Both the position numbers and the translations under genes were made by a program. Positions 16,986 to 25,155 of a stretch of DNA of 64,000 nt are shown one piece after another (positions within the stretch are counted from its first letter, which is position 1; every line of letters begins with the position of its first letter). Source of the stretch: Drancourtella massiliensis (GTDB lineage: Bacteria > Bacillota > Clostridia > Lachnospirales > Lachnospiraceae); contig NZ_JACJKH010000002.1 of assembly GCF_016900655.1 (NCBI RefSeq), positions 62,001-126,000 of the forward strand, written 5' to 3'. The notes under the pieces were generated by a model, which was not told the DNA's origin, did no database searches, and saw only the letters and a list, made by a program, of their open reading frames with translations.

Positions 16986-17342
16986 ATGGCAAGAATTAAA
17001 GGCGGAATGAACGCAAAGAAGAAACATAATAGAGTATTAAAACTGGCGAAAGGATACAGAGGAGCACGTTCCAAACAGTACAGAGTTGCAAAACAGTCTG
17101 TTATGAGAGCTCTTGCAAGCTCCTACGCAGGACGTAAGCAGAGAAAACGTCAGATGCGTCAGCTCTGGATCGCTCGTATCAACGCGGCAGCAAGAATGAA
17201 CGGATTATCCTACAGCAAGATGATGCATGGATTAAAGGTTGCAGGTGTAGAGATCAACAGAAAGATCCTTGCGGATATGGCAATCAACGATGCGGAAGGA
17301 TTTACAGCATTAGCAGAACTTGCAAAAGCAAATCAGGCTTAA
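16986..17342 (+). CDS. rplT: 50S ribosomal protein L20
   Basis: 118 residues, the normal length. [19 protein letters not shown] starts the basic N-terminal tail that threads into 23S rRNA, followed by the globular domain ([17 protein letters not shown]). Besides ribosome assembly, L20 is the likely repressor of this operon through the upstream leader. Last gene, followed by a terminator 14 nt on. Confidence 0.98.
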   Translation: MARIKGGMNAKKKHNRVLKLAKGYRGARSKQYRVAKQSVMRALASSYAGRKQRKRQMRQLWIARINAAARMNGLSYSKMMHGLKVAGVEINRKILADMAINDAEGFTALAELAKANQA

Positions 17343-17353
17343 GATAGAACTGG

Positions 17354-17384
17354 AAAAACAGAGGAAACCTCCTCTGTTTTTTTG
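17354..17384 (+). terminator. Terminator of infC-rpmI-rplT
   Basis: AACAGAGGA / TCCTCTGTT stem with AACC loop, followed by a run of T's. Confidence 0.88.
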
Positions 17385-17540
17385 ATGCCTGAAAATGTGG
17401 TTCCGAGACTGGCTGTATCCGGCTTGCAGGATATGAATAATAAACTGAAATTATGAAATAATAAGAATATATCATTTTTCTTTATTGAAACTCTGTGTTA
17501 TGATCATCACTGAAAAGAAAATAGAAGCGGAGGAAATAGA

Positions 17541-18455
17541 ATGTACGATATTTGTGTCATTGGAGCGGGGCCGGCAGGAATCAGCAGTGCGGTATATGCC
17601 GCAAGCAGAGGGTTAAAAACCATTGTCTTAGAACAGAAAAAGGTAGGAGGACTTCTTGGAAGTGTGTCGACTGTCACTCATTATGCAGGAATTCTTGCGG
17701 ACGAAACAGGTGAGAGTTTTTCCCTTAGACTGAAGGAACAGGCCGAACGTGCGGGAATCGAAATTGCAATGGAAAAAGTAGTAGAAGCAGATCTTTCCGG
17801 AGCGGTAAAACGGATCGTGACAGAAGGAACGACATACGAAGCGAAGGCGGTAATCATTGCAGCAGGAACGACGCCAAGAAAGCTTGGTATTCCGGGAGAA
17901 GATACATTTGCGGGACGTGGAACAGGGCTGAATCCGGCAAAAGATGCAAAGAAGTACGAAGGCAGAGAAGCATTTGTTGTGGGCGGAGCAGACGGAGCGG
18001 TGAAAGAAGCGCTTTTTCTTTCGAAATTTGCTTCTAAAGTAACGATTATCCACTTTGAAGATACGCTGGGAGCAATTCCGGAATTTACAGAGAAAGTAAA
18101 ACGGACGGCGAATATGGAGGTGCGCCTTCACAGCAGACTGTCCCGGATTGAAGGAGAGGGGCAGGCGGATCGAATTGTTATTGAAGACGAACATACGAAA
18201 GAGCAGGAGTGGATTGAGGCGCCGGGATGTGCGGTCTATATCTATGCTGGTTCAACGCCGAATACATCGCTCTATCCGGAACTGGAGAAAAAAGACGGGT
18301 ATCTTGTAACCAACGAAAAACAGGAGACGAATCTGCCGGGGGTATATGCGGCGGGGGATATCTGTGTCAAACTTGTACGACAGGCGGCCACAGCAGTAAG
18401 TGACGGGGCGGTTGCTGCGATTTGGGCGGCAGCGTACGTCAGAAGCCTGTCATAA
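17541..18455 (+). CDS. Thioredoxin-reductase-like flavoprotein lacking the CxxC
   Basis: 304 residues with the two-dinucleotide fold of thioredoxin reductase: FAD motif GAGPAG (8-13), ATG-like IIAAGTTPR (105-113), NAD(P)-type GGADGA (148-153) and the C-terminal FAD-binding GVYAAGDIC. The segment where TrxR has its redox CxxC reads LNPAK (130-134), so it cannot reduce thioredoxin by the usual mechanism. Similar CxxC-less proteins include ferredoxin-NADP reductases and other flavin oxidoreductases, but the electron acceptor is unknown. AAGCGGAGG precedes the ATG. It stands alone with its own terminator. Confidence 0.85.
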   Translation: MYDICVIGAGPAGISSAVYAASRGLKTIVLEQKKVGGLLGSVSTVTHYAGILADETGESFSLRLKEQAERAGIEIAMEKVVEADLSGAVKRIVTEGTTYEAKAVIIAAGTTPRKLGIPGEDTFAGRGTGLNPAKDAKKYEGREAFVVGGADGAVKEALFLSKFASKVTIIHFEDTLGAIPEFTEKVKRTANMEVRLHSRLSRIEGEGQADRIVIEDEHTKEQEWIEAPGCAVYIYAGSTPNTSLYPELEKKDGYLVTNEKQETNLPGVYAAGDICVKLVRQAATAVSDGAVAAIWAAAYVRSLS

Positions 18456-18480
18456 TAATAAAGAAAGAAGCGAAAAGACA

Positions 18481-18518
18481 AGCGGAAAGAAAAAAAGATT
18501 TCTTTCTGCTTTTTTTTG
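18481..18518 (+). terminator. Terminator of the TrxR-like gene
   Basis: A 12-bp stem (18481-18492 with 18499-18510, one G-U pair), followed by eight T's. Confidence 0.85.
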
Positions 18519-18569
18519 TTTTGGAGTGCGGAAAGAGTAGAAGCTAAAAATCCTTCCTTTATTCAAAAA

Positions 18570-18609
18570 AGAAAAAGCTGAAATCCTGCATAAAATGAGG
18601 ATTTCAGCT
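18570..18609 (-). terminator. Terminator of tRNA-Leu copy 1
   Basis: A 12-bp perfect stem (18576-18587 with 18598-18609). On the minus strand it is followed by a U-rich tail. Confidence 0.8.
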
Positions 18610-18622
18610 GAATAATGAAAAA

Positions 18623-18707
18623 TGCGGAAGATGGGACTTGAACCCACACGACTGCAATAGTCACAAGATCCTTAGTCTTGCTCGTCTGCCAGTTCCGACA
18701 CTTCCGC
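18623..18707 (-). tRNA. tRNA-Leu (AAG), copy 1
   Basis: 85-nt class II tRNA. The acceptor stem GCGGAAG/CTTCCGC is perfect and the discriminator is A73. The anticodon stem CAAGA/TCTTG closes the loop CTAAGGA, giving anticodon AAG (A34 at 18673, A35 at 18672, G36 at 18671). The long variable arm GACT..AGTC and T-arm TTCAAGT are intact. The CCA end is not encoded. It reads CUU, and other CUN codons if A34 becomes inosine. It is identical to the copy 280 bp away, and each has its own promoter and terminator. Confidence 0.95.
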
Positions 18708-18738
18708 ATGTGACTGCCTTATCGGCTGTCCGTAGATT

Positions 18739-18767
18739 ATATTACTACAAGTAAAAGAAAATGTCAA
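18739..18767 (-). promoter_or_regulatory. Promoter of tRNA-Leu copy 1
   Basis: On the minus strand: TTGACA (18767-18762), 17-bp spacer, TAATAT (18744-18739). Confidence 0.85.
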
Positions 18768-18866
18768 TATAAAAATTAAAAATAATTGAAAAATGTATAT
18801 TTTTTAATCAATAGATACAATTTATCATCAGATCGTGCTATAATAGAAAATAACACATTCTGATCA

Positions 18867-18900
18867 AAAAAGCAGAGCCTGACCTGCAGCACTCTGCTTT
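18867..18900 (-). terminator. Terminator of tRNA-Leu copy 2
   Basis: A 9-bp stem (18869-18877 with 18892-18900), with a U-run on the minus strand (A-run at 18866-18871). It directly follows the tRNA end. Confidence 0.75.
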
Positions 18901-18905
18901 CAAGA

Positions 18906-18990
18906 TGCGGAAGATGGGACTTGAACCCACACGACTGCAATAGTCACAAGATCCTTAGTCTTGCTCGTCTGCCAGTTCCGACACTTCCGC
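18906..18990 (-). tRNA. tRNA-Leu (AAG), copy 2
   Basis: The same 85 bases as copy 1 with anticodon AAG (A34 at 18956, A35 at 18955, G36 at 18954), no encoded CCA. The 5' flanks of the copies are also related (TGACTG next to the gene, same promoter hexamers), while the terminators differ. This fits an older tandem duplication with the mature sequence kept identical. Confidence 0.95.
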
Positions 18991-19020
18991 ATGTGACTGT
19001 CTTTCGACCGTCCGAAAGCT

Positions 19021-19049
19021 ATATTACTACAGATCAGAGGGAATGTCAA
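19021..19049 (-). promoter_or_regulatory. Promoter of tRNA-Leu copy 2
   Basis: On the minus strand: TTGACA (19049-19044), 17-bp spacer, TAATAT (19026-19021). Confidence 0.85.
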
Positions 19050-19090
19050 CAAAAAAATATAATTATTTTGTAGCATGAGGAGGAAGGACG

Positions 19091-20575
19091 ATGTTAGAGA
19101 AAATTGACTTGTCGAAAAAAATGAAGAAACCGGAATACAAAGAAGAGATTCAGACACTTTCGATCAGGCTTGGGGAACTGCAGAGAGCCTGCCAGAGTGC
19201 CAAAATTCCGGTGATGATAGTATTTGAAGGCCTGGATGCGTCTGGAAAAGGAGTGCAGATCGGCAAGCTGATCCAGGCATTGGACCCGCGGGGCTTTGAA
19301 GTGTTTGCAGTCAAAAAAGAAACAGAAGAAGAAAAGTTCTATCCTTACATGAAGCGTTTCTGGACGAAGATCCCGGAGCGGGGCAAGATATCTATTTTTG
19401 ACACGAGCTGGTACCGGAAGGTGCTTGGGGAGCGGTTTGAAAATCAGATGTCCAAAGGGGAAGTCGCCAAAGCATACCATACTATCCAGAATTTTGAAAA
19501 AGAACTGACTGATGACGGTATGGTGATTATTAAACTTTTCCTTTATATCAGTAAAAGGGAGCAGAAAAAGCGGTTTGAAAAGCTGACATCTTCCAGAGAA
19601 AGTGAATGGAGAGTGACAGGAAATGACTGGCGCAGAAACGAGGAATATGATGCATATCTCCAGGTGAACGAAGAGATGCTGGCAAAGACGGATACGGACT
19701 TTGCTCCTTGGACGATCGTGGAGGCAACGGATAAGAGATATGCTGCCGTCAAGATTTACAAGACGGTGATCAAGGCTCTGGAAGCTACGGTGGAACGGAA
19801 GCCGGAGGAAGAAGAAAAAGCATCGGAACTGGATGAAAAGCCGGTAGAGTCTGTATTGAATAAAGCTGATTTGTCCCTGTCCTACACAAGAGAAGAATAT
19901 GAGAAGAAAAAGAAAAAGCTTCAGAAAGAACTGACAAAACTTCATGGGGAGTTGTACCGCAGAAGAATTCCGATGATCCTCGGATTTGAAGGGTGGGACG
20001 CCGGAGGAAAGGGCGGTGCCATCAAGAGGCTGACTCAGGCACTTGATCCGAGGGGATATGTCGTGATTCCGACGGCAGCTCCGAACGACTGGGAGAAAAA
20101 GCATCATTACCTGTGGAGATTCTGGATTAAGATGCCGAAGAAAGGACATATTACCATTTTTGACCGGACCTGGTACGGACGGGTGATGGTGGAACGGATT
20201 GAAGGATTCTGCACAAAGCAGGAGTGGAAACGTGCCTATAAGGAAATGAATGATATGGAAGAACAGCTTGCGGATTCCGGCGCGATTGTAATGAAATTCT
20301 GGATGCAGATCGATAAAGACGAACAGGAGCGGAGATTTAAAGAACGCCAGGCAAATCCGGCGAAACAGTGGAAGATTACGGACGAAGACTGGAGAAACCG
20401 GGAAAAATGGGATCTATATGAAAGAGCTGTTGAAGAGATGCTCGTGAAAACATCAACCCCGTCTGCACCTTGGATTATTGTAGAAGGAAATGATAAGTAC
20501 TATGCGAGAATCAAAGTGCTTGAGACGGTAGTAGAAGCAATCCGCAGGCGGCTTTCTGAAGAAAAAGAGAAATAA
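19091..20575 (+). CDS. pap: Polyphosphate:AMP phosphotransferase (two-domain PPK2)
   Basis: 494 residues made of two PPK2 domains (about 1-245 and 270-494). Class II PPK2 enzymes phosphorylate AMP to ADP with polyphosphate, in the cytoplasm. The C-terminal domain has an intact Walker A GWDAGGKG (301-308) and the lid DRTWYGRV. The N-terminal domain keeps GLDASGKG (47-54) but its lid reads DTSWYRKV, losing the Arg and Gly, so it may be catalytically weak or structural. GAGGAGGAAGG lies before the ATG. It stands alone between the tRNA genes and dnaG. Confidence 0.92.
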   Translation: MLEKIDLSKKMKKPEYKEEIQTLSIRLGELQRACQSAKIPVMIVFEGLDASGKGVQIGKLIQALDPRGFEVFAVKKETEEEKFYPYMKRFWTKIPERGKISIFDTSWYRKVLGERFENQMSKGEVAKAYHTIQNFEKELTDDGMVIIKLFLYISKREQKKRFEKLTSSRESEWRVTGNDWRRNEEYDAYLQVNEEMLAKTDTDFAPWTIVEATDKRYAAVKIYKTVIKALEATVERKPEEEEKASELDEKPVESVLNKADLSLSYTREEYEKKKKKLQKELTKLHGELYRRRIPMILGFEGWDAGGKGGAIKRLTQALDPRGYVVIPTAAPNDWEKKHHYLWRFWIKMPKKGHITIFDRTWYGRVMVERIEGFCTKQEWKRAYKEMNDMEEQLADSGAIVMKFWMQIDKDEQERRFKERQANPAKQWKITDEDWRNREKWDLYERAVEEMLVKTSTPSAPWIIVEGNDKYYARIKVLETVVEAIRRRLSEEKEK

Positions 20576-20692
20576 AAAACAGTCTTTCATCGCTTTTTTG
20601 AAAAAATTAAAAAAAGAAAAAGGAAATCAACATCTTTTGTCGAATATATAATTTGTAGGAGAATGTACACAGGCAAGAAGGAAGGGAAAGAC

Positions 20693-22465
20693 GTGTATTA
20701 TTCAGAAGACGTGATAGAAGAAGTAAGAATGAAAAACGATATTATAGACGTGATTTCTTCTTATGTAAGACTGCAGAAAAAAGGAAATTCTTATTTTGGA
20801 CTTTGTCCGTTTCACAATGAAAAATCCCCGTCCTTTTCTGTCAGCCGGGACAAGCAGATGTACTACTGCTTTGGCTGCGGGGCAGGAGGAAATGTGTTTA
20901 CATTCTTGATGGAATATGAGCACTATTCGTTTACCGAGGCGCTCCGTTATCTTGCGGACAGAGCGGGAGTGGAGCTGCCGAAGGAACAGTATTCCAAAGA
21001 GGCAAAAGAAAGAGCAGATTTAAGAGAGACGCTTCTTGCGATCAACAAGCTTGCAGCAAAATATTATTTTGCACAGCTGAAGTCGGAAAAAGGGCGGCAG
21101 GCCTATCAATATCTGACCGACAGAGCATTGACAGAGGAGACCATCGTGCACTTCGGGCTCGGATATGCAAATAAATACAGCGATGATCTGAGCAGATTCC
21201 TGAAGTTGAAGGGCTATTCGGATGAGCTGATCGTGCAGTCCGGGCTTGCAAGTGTCGATGAGAAACAAGGAATTCATGATAAATTCTGGAATCGTGTGAT
21301 GTTTCCGATCATGGACGCAAACAGCCGTGTTATTGGATTCGGCGGCCGTGTCATGGGTGACGGGAAACCGAAATATCTGAACTCCCCTGAGACTCCGATT
21401 TTTGATAAAAGCAGAAATCTTTACGGGCTGAACCGTGCAAGAAGTTCCAGAAAGCCTTATTTTCTGCTGTGCGAAGGGTATATGGATGTGATTGCGCTTC
21501 ATCAGGCAGGATTTACCAATGCAGTTGCCTCCCTCGGGACTGCATTTACACCTGGACATGCATCTTTAATTAAGCGGTACGTTCAGGAAGTATATCTGAC
21601 TTATGACAGCGATGAGGCAGGAACGAAGGCAGCCCTGAGAGCGATGCCGATTCTGAAAGAGGCGGGCATTACGGCGAAAGTGATCCGGATGGATCCGTAT
21701 AAGGATCCGGACGAGTTTATCAAAAATCTGGGTGCGGCGGCTTTTGAAGAGCGGATCAGCAAAGCCAGAAACGGGTTTATGTACAGTCTGGAGGTGCTGG
21801 AACGTCAGTATGACATGAATTCCCCGGAAGGTAAGACCGGTTTCATGAAAGAGGCAGCGGCAAGACTTGGAGAATTTGAAGAGCAGATTGAAAGGGATAA
21901 TTATACCGAGGCGGTTGCCAGAGCATATAAAGTAGCCTTTGAGGATCTGAAAAAGCTGGTGGCAAAGACGGCTATAGAGAAGGGGCTGGCAGCACCGGCC
22001 AGACGGCCGAAGCAGACTGCGGCTGTCAAGGAGAAGGAAGACGGAAATCTGAAGTCCCAGAAGATCCTTCTGACCTGGATGATTGATGATATGACAGTAT
22101 TTTCTCAGGTGAAGAATTACATTACACCGGACGATTTCACCGGAAGCCTGTATAAGGAAGTTGCCTCACTGCTTTATGAGCAGTATGAAGAGGGAGATCT
22201 CAATCCTGCCCGCATTTTGAATCACTTTACGGATGAGGAAGAGCATCGGGAGGCCGCATCACTGTTTCATACAAAGATTCGTGAGCTATCCACGAAAGAG
22301 GAGCAGGAAAAGGCTCTCAAAGAGACGGTGATCAAGGTGAAAAACCACAGTATTGAAGAAGCGGGAAGAGCGCTGGACCCGACGGATATCAAAGGTCTTC
22401 AGAAGCTCATGGAAGCCAAAAAGGATCTGCAGAAACTGTATCAGATGCAGATATCCATAAAATAA
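20693..22465 (+). CDS. dnaG: DNA primase
   Basis: 590 residues. Synthesises RNA primers at the replication fork. The N-terminal CHC2 zinc finger shows CPFH...CFGC (near residues 39-65), the TOPRIM core includes LLCEGYMDVIAL and TYDSDEAG, and the C-terminal part binds DnaB. I prefer the GTG start at 20693 (VYYSEDVIEEVR), where AAGGAAGGG lies 6 nt upstream; an ATG at 20663 in the same frame has GGAG only one nt away. It leads the dnaG-rpoD-trmK-Nif3 gene order widespread in Firmicutes. Confidence 0.95.
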   Translation: MYYSEDVIEEVRMKNDIIDVISSYVRLQKKGNSYFGLCPFHNEKSPSFSVSRDKQMYYCFGCGAGGNVFTFLMEYEHYSFTEALRYLADRAGVELPKEQYSKEAKERADLRETLLAINKLAAKYYFAQLKSEKGRQAYQYLTDRALTEETIVHFGLGYANKYSDDLSRFLKLKGYSDELIVQSGLASVDEKQGIHDKFWNRVMFPIMDANSRVIGFGGRVMGDGKPKYLNSPETPIFDKSRNLYGLNRARSSRKPYFLLCEGYMDVIALHQAGFTNAVASLGTAFTPGHASLIKRYVQEVYLTYDSDEAGTKAALRAMPILKEAGITAKVIRMDPYKDPDEFIKNLGAAAFEERISKARNGFMYSLEVLERQYDMNSPEGKTGFMKEAAARLGEFEEQIERDNYTEAVARAYKVAFEDLKKLVAKTAIEKGLAAPARRPKQTAAVKEKEDGNLKSQKILLTWMIDDMTVFSQVKNYITPDDFTGSLYKEVASLLYEQYEEGDLNPARILNHFTDEEEHREAASLFHTKIRELSTKEEQEKALKETVIKVKNHSIEEAGRALDPTDIKGLQKLMEAKKDLQKLYQMQISIK

Positions 22466-22489
22466 AAGTATAGAACAAGCGATGAGAGG

Positions 22490-23620
22490 ATGGACAAAAG
22501 CATGGAAGAAAACGTAGCAAAATTTGAGGAAAAGCTGAAAGAGCTGGTCGAACTTGGAAAAAAGAAAAAGAAAGTTCTGGAAATTCAGGAGATCAGTGAT
22601 TTTCTGGCTGATCTGGAATTATCTTCAGAGCAGATGGAAAAGGTGTATGAGTATCTGGAGGCAATGAACATCGATGTGCTGCGTATTGGAAATGATGATG
22701 ACCTGGACGCAGATATTGACGATCTGATTCTTGCAGAAGAAGAGGAAGAGGTCGATATGGAAAAGATCGATCTGTCTGTGCCGGACGGGATCAGCATTGA
22801 GGATCCGGTGCGTATGTACTTGAAAGAAATCGGAAAGGTTCCTCTTTTAAGTGCAGAAGAAGAGATTGATCTGGCCAAAAGAATGGCGGAAGGCGATGAG
22901 AGTGCCAAAAAGAGACTGGCAGAGGCGAACCTCCGTCTTGTAGTCAGCATTGCAAAGCGCTATGTCGGGCGGGGAATGCTCTTTCTGGATCTGATTCAGG
23001 AAGGTAATCTTGGTCTGATCAAGGCGGTTGAGAAGTTTGATTACCAGAAGGGATTTAAGTTCAGTACCTATGCGACCTGGTGGATCCGTCAGGCAATTAC
23101 GAGAGCGATTGCGGACCAGGCGAGAACGATCCGTATTCCTGTTCATATGGTGGAGACGATCAACAAACTGATCCGGGTATCCAGACAGCTCCTTCAGGAG
23201 CTCGGAAGAGAGCCGCTTCCGGAAGAGATTGCAAAAGAACTGGACATGCCTGTGGACCGTGTCAGAGAGATTTTGAAGATTTCACAGGAACCGGTGTCTC
23301 TGGAGACACCGATCGGGGAAGAAGAGGACAGCCATCTTGGTGATTTCATTCAGGATGATAATGTGCCGGTTCCGGCGGAAGCTGCTGCCGCCACACTGTT
23401 AAAGGAACAGCTCAATGAAGTGCTGGATACACTGACAGACAGAGAACAGAAGGTCTTAAGACTGCGTTTTGGAATGAACGACGGCCGGGCAAGGACACTG
23501 GAGGAAGTCGGTAAAGAGTTTGATGTTACAAGAGAACGTATCCGTCAGATTGAGGCCAAGGCACTGAGAAAACTGCGCCATCCAAGCCGCAGCCGTAAAT
23601 TAAGAGACTATCTGGATTAG
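22490..23620 (+). CDS. rpoD: RNA polymerase primary sigma factor
   Basis: 376 residues, typical of Firmicutes SigA. An acidic N-terminal region 1.1 ([19 protein letters not shown]) is followed by region 1.2/2 ([34 protein letters not shown]) and the region 4 helix-turn-helix ([25 protein letters not shown]). It directs transcription from the TTGACA/TATAAT promoters listed here. The exact start is uncertain: ATG at 22490 directly abuts GAGAGG, whereas ATG at 22502 has 12-nt spacing. It follows dnaG by 24 nt. Confidence 0.97.
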   Translation: MDKSMEENVAKFEEKLKELVELGKKKKKVLEIQEISDFLADLELSSEQMEKVYEYLEAMNIDVLRIGNDDDLDADIDDLILAEEEEEVDMEKIDLSVPDGISIEDPVRMYLKEIGKVPLLSAEEEIDLAKRMAEGDESAKKRLAEANLRLVVSIAKRYVGRGMLFLDLIQEGNLGLIKAVEKFDYQKGFKFSTYATWWIRQAITRAIADQARTIRIPVHMVETINKLIRVSRQLLQELGREPLPEEIAKELDMPVDRVREILKISQEPVSLETPIGEEEDSHLGDFIQDDNVPVPAEAAAATLLKEQLNEVLDTLTDREQKVLRLRFGMNDGRARTLEEVGKEFDVTRERIRQIEAKALRKLRHPSRSRKLRDYLD

Positions 23621-23629
23621 GAGCGGAGC

Positions 23630-24334
23630 ATGGAATTATCAAAGAGACTTCGGGCGGTCGCCGAGCTGGTGACGCCCGGATACAGAGTGGCAGACATCGG
23701 GACGGATCACGCGTATGTCCCGATCTGGCTGGTGCAAAACGGACGGATTCCATCCGCGGTTGCGATGGATGTTAACGAAGGGCCGCTCCAGCGTGCCAGA
23801 GAACATATCGGAGAATATGGGCTTGAAGAGCAAATCGGGACAAGAAGATCAGATGGACTCAAAGAACTGAGCATCCAGGAAGCAGACAGTATGATCGCCG
23901 CCGGAATGGGCGGCGCTCTTATTATACAGATTTTGTCGGCCTGTCCGGAAACGACGGCTTCGCTGAAAGAATGTATTCTCCAGCCGCAGTCGGAGATCGG
24001 GAAAGTCCGCCGGTTTCTGATTGAAAACGGATTTTCCATTGAGTATGAGAATATGATATATGAGGATGGAAAATACTACCCGATGATGAAGGCTGTTCCG
24101 GGGAAGAGGGAGCAGTTCCCGTACACGGAAGAGGAATATGAGTATGGAAGAGTTCTTCTGAAAGAGAAACATCCGGTTCTCCATGATTTTCTGAAACGGG
24201 AAATCCGGATCCGGACGAACATTCTGGAGAATCTGAGGAAGAGCCAGGATCCGTCGGAAAGTTCCAAAGCCCGGATCATAGAGATAGAAAAAGAACTGAA
24301 GCAGCTGTATGCAGCAGAAGGCAGGTACCGGTAA
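23630..24334 (+). CDS. trmK: tRNA (adenine-22 N1)-methyltransferase
   Basis: 234 residues. SAM-dependent enzyme that makes m1A22 in tRNA. The Rossmann motif VADIGTDHAYVPIWL and the IAAGMGG motif are characteristic, and a coiled C-terminal tail (EIEKELKQLYAAE) follows. It begins 9 nt after rpoD and overlaps nothing, but lies only 13 nt from the next gene. Its place between sigA and a Nif3-like gene is conserved in Firmicutes. Confidence 0.92.
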   Translation: MELSKRLRAVAELVTPGYRVADIGTDHAYVPIWLVQNGRIPSAVAMDVNEGPLQRAREHIGEYGLEEQIGTRRSDGLKELSIQEADSMIAAGMGGALIIQILSACPETTASLKECILQPQSEIGKVRRFLIENGFSIEYENMIYEDGKYYPMMKAVPGKREQFPYTEEEYEYGRVLLKEKHPVLHDFLKREIRIRTNILENLRKSQDPSESSKARIIEIEKELKQLYAAEGRYR

Positions 24335-24347
24335 AAGGAGAGGCAAG

Positions 24348-25133
24348 ATGAAGGTAAAAGAAATCCGAAATATTTTGGTGGAGGCTGCACCGGAGAGTTA
24401 TGCGCTTGACTGGGATAACAGCGGTCTCATACTTGGAAGAGAAGAAAAGGAGGTCCAAAAGGTCCTGATTACGGTTGATGTCGATGATGCTGCCGTGGAG
24501 ACGGCACTGGAAATCAAGGCGGATATGATCCTTTCTCATCATCCGCTTCTGTTCCGGGCTGTGAAGCGGATTACGGATGAAGCGTTTATCGGAAGAAGAA
24601 TTCTAAAGCTGATACAGGCAGACGTGGCCTACTATGCCATGCATACGAACTACGATATCTGCAGGATGGGGATGCTTGCCGCAGAAAAAATCGGACTGGA
24701 AGAGACCGGTCCGCTTGAGGAAACCGGGGAATGGCTGGGGGTTCCGTGTGGAATCGGCGTGACCGGGACGTTGAAAGAGCCGGAGAGCCTTCTTGAATTT
24801 GCGGCCAGAATCAGAACACGTTTTGGCCTGGAGGAACTTCGGTGCTTTGGAGCAGACAGGCCGGTCAAAACGGTGGCGGTCTGTCCGGGATCGGGCGAAA
24901 GTGTAGTGCAGGAAGCGCTTTTGAAAGGTGCAGATGTATTTCTGAGCGGAGATATCGGTCACCATACCGGAATTGATGCCGATGCCCAGGGGATGGCAGT
25001 GCTTGATGCGGGACACTACGGACTGGAATATCTGTTTATGGAGGATATGAAACAGTATCTGGAGGATAAAACGGAAGGCAGAATCGAAGTGATTACCATG
25101 CCGAAGCATTTGCCGTATTCCGTGATTTTATAA
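24348..25133 (+). CDS. Nif3-like dinuclear metal-centre protein
   Basis: 261 residues of the NIF3/DUF34 family. Visible metal ligands are the HH pair in LSHHPLLF, the His in AMHTNYD and the His/Glu cluster near the C-terminus (DAGHYGLEY). Known structures are hexameric rings with two metals per subunit. Bacterial members have been linked to GTP cyclohydrolase I-like roles, but the physiological function is unsettled. AGGAGAGGCAAG precedes the ATG at 24348. It is cotranscribed with trmK. Confidence 0.88.
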   Translation: MKVKEIRNILVEAAPESYALDWDNSGLILGREEKEVQKVLITVDVDDAAVETALEIKADMILSHHPLLFRAVKRITDEAFIGRRILKLIQADVAYYAMHTNYDICRMGMLAAEKIGLEETGPLEETGEWLGVPCGIGVTGTLKEPESLLEFAARIRTRFGLEELRCFGADRPVKTVAVCPGSGESVVQEALLKGADVFLSGDIGHHTGIDADAQGMAVLDAGHYGLEYLFMEDMKQYLEDKTEGRIEVITMPKHLPYSVIL

Positions 25134-25155
25134 AGGCTGGAAAGAAGGTGTTAGT

